A DNA stretch of 64,000 bases from UBA7957 sp965222695 (GTDB taxonomy: Bacteria > Pseudomonadota > Gammaproteobacteria > Granulosicoccales > Granulosicoccaceae). How positions within the stretch are numbered: position 1 is the first letter of the stretch; each line of letters starts with the position of its first letter. Location of the stretch: positions 2,046,001 to 2,110,000 of the forward strand of contig OZ244967.1 of the NCBI GenBank assembly GCA_965222695.1, written 5' to 3'. Shown here one piece after another: positions 62,064 to 64,000 of the stretch. Made by a program: the position numbers and the translations under genes. The notes beneath the pieces were generated by a model. That model saw only the letters and a list, made by a program, of their open reading frames with translations, was not told the DNA's origin and did not search any database.

Positions 62064-62384
62064 ATGTACACGCGAGTCGCAAAGTTCAAGTTGAAGAAAA
62101 GTAATTTAAAAGAAGCCCGGATCACGACAGATGAAACCATCCGCCCTGCTATAGAGAAAATGGACGGTATCAGATTGCTATTGGTTACCATAGATCCGGA
62201 CAGCAATGAAGGAACGGCGATCGCGGTTTATCACAACAGAGAGAGTGCCGGTGAGGCGCAGGAAATAATCAAACACATATGGGGCACTCTTTCCCCTTAC
62301 CTGACCGGCCCGCCCGAAATCAGCGAGCAGGAAACCGTGATGTGGATAGAAGATCAAATCCTGCGAAGCCCTCAAGAGGCCTAG
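62064..62384 (+). CDS. Small protein with ABM/dimeric alpha-beta barrel-like fold
   Basis: A 106-residue protein starting MYTRVAKFKLKKSNLKEARI, with MDGIRLLLVTIDPDSNEG and a following helix. This alternating strand-helix pattern suggests the antibiotic biosynthesis monooxygenase/dimeric ferredoxin-like fold. No catalytic residues can be named. CCCGGAGTG upstream may be its ribosome-binding site. It is convergent with the TRAP permease gene. Confidence 0.6.
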   Translation: MYTRVAKFKLKKSNLKEARITTDETIRPAIEKMDGIRLLLVTIDPDSNEGTAIAVYHNRESAGEAQEIIKHIWGTLSPYLTGPPEISEQETVMWIEDQILRSPQEA

Positions 62385-62441
62385 GGGCGTTCTCGATCAC
62401 CGACGAACCACGCAACTATAGACGCAAAAAACCCATCCCCT

Positions 62442-64000
62442 TTACGCCTCTTTCACCGCCTTGTCTTTTTTGAAGTAACCAAGCCAGATACCGCTCAAGA
62501 GCCACGTATATAAATAAGTACCCGCGATAATTATCGCAAATGCCACGATAATATCGGTCGTACTGCCGTTGAGAGAAAATGCCGGCACATAACCGAACAA
62601 AAACGGTGCAAGATAGAGGAACTTGGCAAATTTAAATGCAACAAATGCCGTTTTCCACATATTTGCTTTAGCGATGGTGGCACCGGCAAAAGCCGCAATA
62701 CATACGGGCGGCGTAATATTGGAATCCTGGGATAGCCAATAAACAATCATGTGCGCCGCAATTTCATTTACGCCTAAATGCGTTAGTGCAGGTACGGCGA
62801 CCACGGCGGTAATCAGATATGCTGCAGTCACCGGAACGCCCATTCCCAGTACCAACGAAGCCAAGGCTATAAATAAAATGGTGAGATACAATTTGCCGTC
62901 TGCCAGTTCTATGACTATATCGGCAAATGTCAGCATCAGGCCGCTGAATGTCAGCACACCGATAATGATACCGATTACACCCAGTGTGGCGCCGATTTGC
63001 AGGCTGGATTCCGTGCCCGCTCTGGCGGCATCGATCAATCGTTTGGGGCCGATACGGGAACTCTTGTCTCTCGCAATCCAACTGACGGCAATACAGGTAA
63101 AAATCCCCAACACCGCCGAATAGCCGGGCGAGTATCCATAAAGCATGAATATAGTGATTACCACCAGGGGCAGGACATAAAACCACTGCGTACGGAGAAT
63201 CTCCTTTGGATCCATATCCGACTTTTCACCGACGATATGATTTTTCTTGGCCTCGAAATGTACCATCATAAAAACGCTAAAAAAATACATCACCGCGGGG
63301 AAAATGGCCACGAGCATTATTTGCGAATAAGGCATGCCGGTCAATTCCGCCATGATAAAACCGCCCGCGCCCATGATCGGCGGCATAAACATCCCACCGA
63401 TGGATGCTGCCGGCTCTATGCCTCCCGCAACATGTGGCCTAAAACCGGCTTTTTTCATCATGGGAATGGTAAATGCACCTGTGGATACGGTATTTGCAAT
63501 CGCACTGCCGGAAATGGATCCGAACAACCCACTGGCTATTACCGAAACTTTGCCCGGCCCCCCGACTTTATGGCCAACCGCAGCAAGCGGAAAATCAATA
63601 AAAAACTTCTGCGCACCGCTTTTCTCCAAAAAAGCGCCGAAAATGACGAATAAAACGATATATGTCGCCAATACATTTGCCATGATGCCGAATACACCGT
63701 CACTCTTATAAAATATATTGGTACATAGCAATGGAAAGGTATCGCCTGCATGTTGCACAACTTCGGGAATAAATTCGGAATCGCCGAAAACGCCATAGAG
63801 AATCATAACGGCGCCCATGATTACAAAGACCGTCCCTACGACTCGCCGGGCAACCTCTATGCCCAGCAGAACGCCGATCATGGCAATCATCTGATCGAGC
63901 TGGGTTTCGGCGCCGGAGCGGTAATTTATCGCCTCGAAATTGGCAATCCAATAGCCGATCGCGACGACCGACAAGGCCATCAACAGATAATCAACAACCC
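62442..64000 (-). CDS. Fused TRAP transporter permease (TAXI type), 5-prime end truncated
   Basis: At least 518 residues lie in the window; the frame stays open to the right edge, so the N-terminus is missing. It has many membrane segments with the DctM-like blocks GLFGSISGSAIANTVSTGAF, MPPIMGAGGFIMAELTGMPY and LGMGVPVTAAYLITAVVAVPAL. Full-length fused permeases have about 650-700 residues. This type works with a TAXI periplasmic binding protein to import organic acids using an ion gradient; the ligand is unknown. Confidence 0.9.
   Translation of the reverse strand, partial: VVDYLLMALSVVAIGYWIANFEAINYRSGAETQLDQMIAMIGVLLGIEVARRVVGTVFVIMGAVMILYGVFGDSEFIPEVVQHAGDTFPLLCTNIFYKSDGVFGIMANVLATYIVLFVIFGAFLEKSGAQKFFIDFPLAAVGHKVGGPGKVSVIASGLFGSISGSAIANTVSTGAFTIPMMKKAGFRPHVAGGIEPAASIGGMFMPPIMGAGGFIMAELTGMPYSQIMLVAIFPAVMYFFSVFMMVHFEAKKNHIVGEKSDMDPKEILRTQWFYVLPLVVITIFMLYGYSPGYSAVLGIFTCIAVSWIARDKSSRIGPKRLIDAARAGTESSLQIGATLGVIGIIIGVLTFSGLMLTFADIVIELADGKLYLTILFIALASLVLGMGVPVTAAYLITAVVAVPALTHLGVNEIAAHMIVYWLSQDSNITPPVCIAAFAGATIAKANMWKTAFVAFKFAKFLYLAPFLFGYVPAFSLNGSTTDIIVAFAIIIAGTYLYTWLLSGIWLGYFKKDKAVKEA

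Noticed and set aside
1..64000. CRISPR arrays, tRNA, rRNA and prophage genes
   Set aside because: No regularly spaced repeats, clover-leaf sequences or phage proteins were seen on reading both strands; a dedicated search tool could still find a divergent tRNA.

Overview
The window looks like chromosomal DNA of a sulfur-oxidising gammaproteobacterium. The evidence is a Tat-exported SoxB, a RelA of gammaproteobacterial type, an aceE-aceF-lpd operon, the ybbA/ybbP/tesA arrangement, pqqBCD, an arsJ-GAPDH pair and a phasin. There is no rRNA, tRNA or CRISPR array that I could see. The genus cannot be fixed from the sequence alone.

Layout. 1-1840: start of a probable methyltransferase and a YadGH-like ABC pair, all on the minus strand. 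2157-10262: a G+C-rich catabolic cassette (LacI regulator, oligopeptide-type ABC importer, phosphodiesterase, inositol-monophosphatase-like phosphatase) that looks acquired from an alphaproteobacterium. 10413-13957: an MFS exporter with a His-rich tail and a second YadGH-like pair. 14377-17237: soxB and a SoxH-like metallo-hydrolase. 17307-25704: a divergent locus with a dimethylargininase, an aminotransferase and a TetR regulator facing a cationic-amino-acid ABC importer and a trimethylamine-dehydrogenase-family flavoprotein. A MITE-like element sits inside its right arm.

25924-29786: arsJ with its partner GAPDH (arsenate detoxification), a second SoxH-like protein and a universal stress protein. 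29905-37573: lpd, aceF and aceE, with a divergent regulator that is two complete GntR/FadR proteins fused head to tail. 37914-44052: phasin, zinc-ribbon protein, extradiol dioxygenase-like protein, ferredoxin and ferredoxin reductase, radical SAM protein, HAD phosphatase and an ArsN2-like acetyltransferase. 44123-52600: relA, ybbP/ybbA/tesA, a LysR regulator, cytochrome b561 and YceI. 53119-61447: five ABC genes running away from pqqBCD and a prolyl oligopeptidase; pqqA and pqqE are not in the window. 61621-64000: a CsrA-like protein without the usual RNA-binding arginine, an ABM-like small protein and the truncated start of a fused TRAP permease.

The most interesting candidates are the methylarginine-use locus (17307-25704), the fused double PdhR-like regulator (36035-37573), the sugar-phosphodiester-type cassette with its paired LacI operators (2157-10262), and a two-copy inverted-repeat element (23299-23581 and 52612-52687).
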